Source: Mesostigma viride | Lineage: Eukaryota > Streptophyta > Mesostigmatophyceae > Mesostigmatales > Mesostigmataceae | DNA: 64,000 nt | Direction of reading: 5' to 3' | Assembly: GCA_009746045.1 (NCBI GenBank) | Contig: RPFO01000089.1 | Span: 172,043-236,042 of the forward strand | Shown: piece after piece, positions 62,366 to 64,000 of the stretch | Position numbering within the stretch: the stretch's first letter is position 1 | How the letters are laid out: each line of letters starts with the position of its first letter | The notes under the pieces: generated by a model | What the model was told of the DNA's origin: nothing | What the model saw: the letters and a program-made list of their open reading frames with translations, nothing else | The model's database searches: none | Made by a program: the position numbers and the translations under genes

Positions 62366-62899
62366 AGTTAATATTGCCTGGCAAGCAATATTATTCTACT
62401 AAGCTACTTGGCTTGTAGAGATTCTACTTCCGGTTACTACAATCCAGAAACGGGTTCATTCTGATGAGTATTGCTCGAGATATGAGCAAGATACTGTTCT
62501 ACTACATTCTACTTGGATTCGGTGATTCTACGGCGGTTCTTCAAGTGACGCGTGGCATACGACGTCTTGTCACAGTGTACGATAGGACATTTAGTCTCCG
62601 ACACTGCGGTCTATTCAATGCTATTGATTAGACGTAACAAATAGTGACAGGACTTGTGCGACAGGACACTGATGTGACTATTTATGGATAACGAGTCGAG
62701 ATCTGCTGGTCCAGAGTGAAGGACAGCAATATTGTGAGATGATCTGTCCTATCAGTCATCTGGATGTGACTGCGTCACAATTAGTATATAACGAGCAGGA
62801 CGCTGCCACTTGGTAGCACCACTTTCCCTGCACCTGTGTCCTCGCACCTTCGGCGACGGTTCTCACGTGCCTCGTGCGTTCTGTGCTGGTAGCCATAAC
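62366..62899 (+). repeat. LTR-like direct repeat, copy 2
   Basis: 534 bp beginning AGTTAATATTGCC after the polypurine tract, ending CATAAC. TATATAAC near 62,786. Flanks outside the pair do not show a clear duplication. Confidence 0.75.
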
Positions 62900-63402
62900 A
62901 GTTGGAACGAGTCTCACGACGATGGACAACTGCCGAAAGCTGAAATGGAAGGATGGTTGTATTAGCAATAATACAATGAGAGTAGTGTAAGCTTGAGGGC
63001 TCAGAATGGAACGTCTGGGCAAACTCGGGTGCTGCGGCACTCCCCAGTGCTACGCCTATATGCCTATGGCGGTGCTCACTGCAGCACCTGCCAGTGGACA
63101 ACTGGACACTGCAATGCCATGCGACCACGTCACTAGCAACCAGCTAAGACTCGGCCCGTCAGGCCCGGCTACACCGGACCTGGCGGGTCGAGCTAGCACC
63201 TAGGAACAGTCTGGCACTAACTGCACGTCAGTCCACTGTCCACCTGACGCCTCAGTACCGTACGCCCTGCCGTACAGTACTGAGGTGTCCCGCTCAGCCG
63301 CGGTAGGCAATACGCGGCGCGCAGGCCGGAAATCCGTGTGTCAGCCTAAGCATCTCATCTAACTCCCATTATGTTTTCCTTTCAGGTTGAAGGCTAGCGA
63401 CT
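62900..63402. other. unassigned region with a strong hairpin
   Basis: No gene recognised. At 63,252-63,284 CTCAGTACCGTACG and CGTACAGTACTGAG form a hairpin with a short CCCTGC loop. Confidence 0.45.
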
Positions 63403-64000
63403 TCAAGCCTGATCCTGCCCAGCTAGGAGACTGACTCCAAGCTGACTGAGGTGCTGAGCAACTGACACCCATACTGCAACATCTATCGCATGCGTCGGCT
63501 CATCTGCAGTCAGCTGAAAACGCTGACGAATGATCCAGCCGTTCACCGAGATGAACGCTGGGATGTCATCTTCCCTGATGGGGAGAAGATGCGGTAAGCG
63601 CCCGAACGCGACAGGCGGCGGAACATGCGCACCATACCGGTCGATGTCCAGGATGGCCATCTGTCGGCCCACCGAGAGATTGCCAGACGTCGCAGGCGTC
63701 TGGGACGAAATCTCGAGCGAAGGCCGTGGCCTCGCAGGCTGCACCTCCCCGTCCTCTTCCGAGGAGTCGCTTCGTTCACGACCCCCATCACCTGCGACGG
63801 GGGAATTACGTGCCCGGGGGACCTGCCCCCCGGGTGCCATGGCGGACGAGCCGCTAGTGGCAAACGGGCGTCCGCTCGCCATCCCCCGGGCGCCGGGCCC
63901 CACCTGCGGGGTCCGACGCCTGGGGTGGTCGGCGACCACCGTGCGGAAGGTGACGCTAGGCGTCACCCTCGCTGCATCGTTGGCGGAGGGCGTGCCCTCC
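63403..64000 (-). CDS. unrecognised ORF running off the right edge
   Basis: Open on the minus strand from the window edge (in-frame upstream of 63966, where GTG was taken as a start) to a stop at 63403. N-terminal part is Pro/Arg/Ser rich and disordered (ERSDSSEEDGEVQPARPRP). The C-terminal ~90 residues are compact (LPHLLPIREDDIPAFISVNG, WIIRQRFQLTADE, WVSVAQHLSQLGVSLLAG). It may be a gag or an exon of an element gene; no family recognised. Confidence 0.35.
   Translation of the reverse strand, partial: EGTPSANDAARVTPSVTFRTVVADHPRRRTPQVGPGARGMASGRPFATSGSSAMAPGGQVPRARNSPVAGDGGRERSDSSEEDGEVQPARPRPSLEISSQTPATSGNLSVGRQMAILDIDRYGAHVPPPVAFGRLPHLLPIREDDIPAFISVNGWIIRQRFQLTADEPTHAIDVAVWVSVAQHLSQLGVSLLAGQDQA

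Overview
The window reads as eukaryotic nuclear DNA made almost entirely of mobile elements inserted into one another. Coding regions use mixed base composition without bacterial operon structure. The families present (Ty1/copia, Ty3/gypsy chromovirus, non-LTR retrotransposons, hAT, TTAA-flanked Kolobok-like transposons, SINE-like repeats) and the long microsatellites suggest a repeat-rich protist or green-algal genome. That placement is inference, and no intact host gene was recognised. Layout: 1-2.5 kb holds two copies of an unknown dispersed repeat. 2.5-4.0 kb is a truncated Kolobok-like fragment split by an 891-bp palindromic element (3048-3938) with a 5-bp target duplication. 4.8-7.6 kb is a young gag-only copia element (4819-7586) with near-identical LTRs, primer site, polypurine tract and 5-bp duplication. 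7.9-10.4 kb is the decayed 3' half of a chromodomain gypsy element. 10.5-10.8 kb is a LINE ORF1 scrap. 11189-16127 is a decayed Kolobok transposon whose transposase carries AT-hooks, an atypical DDE core and a C-terminal PHD finger; a hAT element (13341-14786) sits inside it. 16.3-20.5 kb is a terminal-inverted-repeat element holding a TG-rich satellite, and 20521-22432 is a TTAA-flanked non-autonomous Kolobok. 24.2-26.0 kb alternates (GGAT)n and (GGGT)n arrays with 5'-truncated LINE fragments, and 26.0-27.0 kb is a 21-bp minisatellite. 28089-36119 is a large copia-like LTR element inserted in a hAT copy (27.7-37.0 kb), which itself lies in a LINE. 37.0-42.7 kb is a cluster of LINE copies. 42714-45352 is a second Kolobok element with a PHD finger. 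48601-52435 is an AT-rich inverted-repeat element containing a reverse transcriptase/endonuclease gene. 53.7-54.8 kb is another Kolobok fragment, and 56-57.3 kb a decayed acidic-tail gene. 58.4-62.9 kb is a stack: decayed copia, then hAT, then a second palindromic array, then an LTR pair. The genes work only as element machinery: gag/pol for LTR elements, RT/endonuclease for LINEs, and transposase for cut-and-paste elements. Most are frameshifted. The strongest unusual signals are: (a) two sequence-unrelated arrays with the same architecture, palindrome-spacer-palindrome-inverted spacer-palindrome, as expected of concatemer junctions of a hairpin-ended unit, with a shared tRNA-like core in the spacers; (b) a copia-like pol with the protease-like domain between integrase and reverse transcriptase and a single in-frame TGA between gag and pol; (c) Kolobok transposases ending in a PHD finger; (d) LINE copies repeatedly bordered by (ATCC)n.
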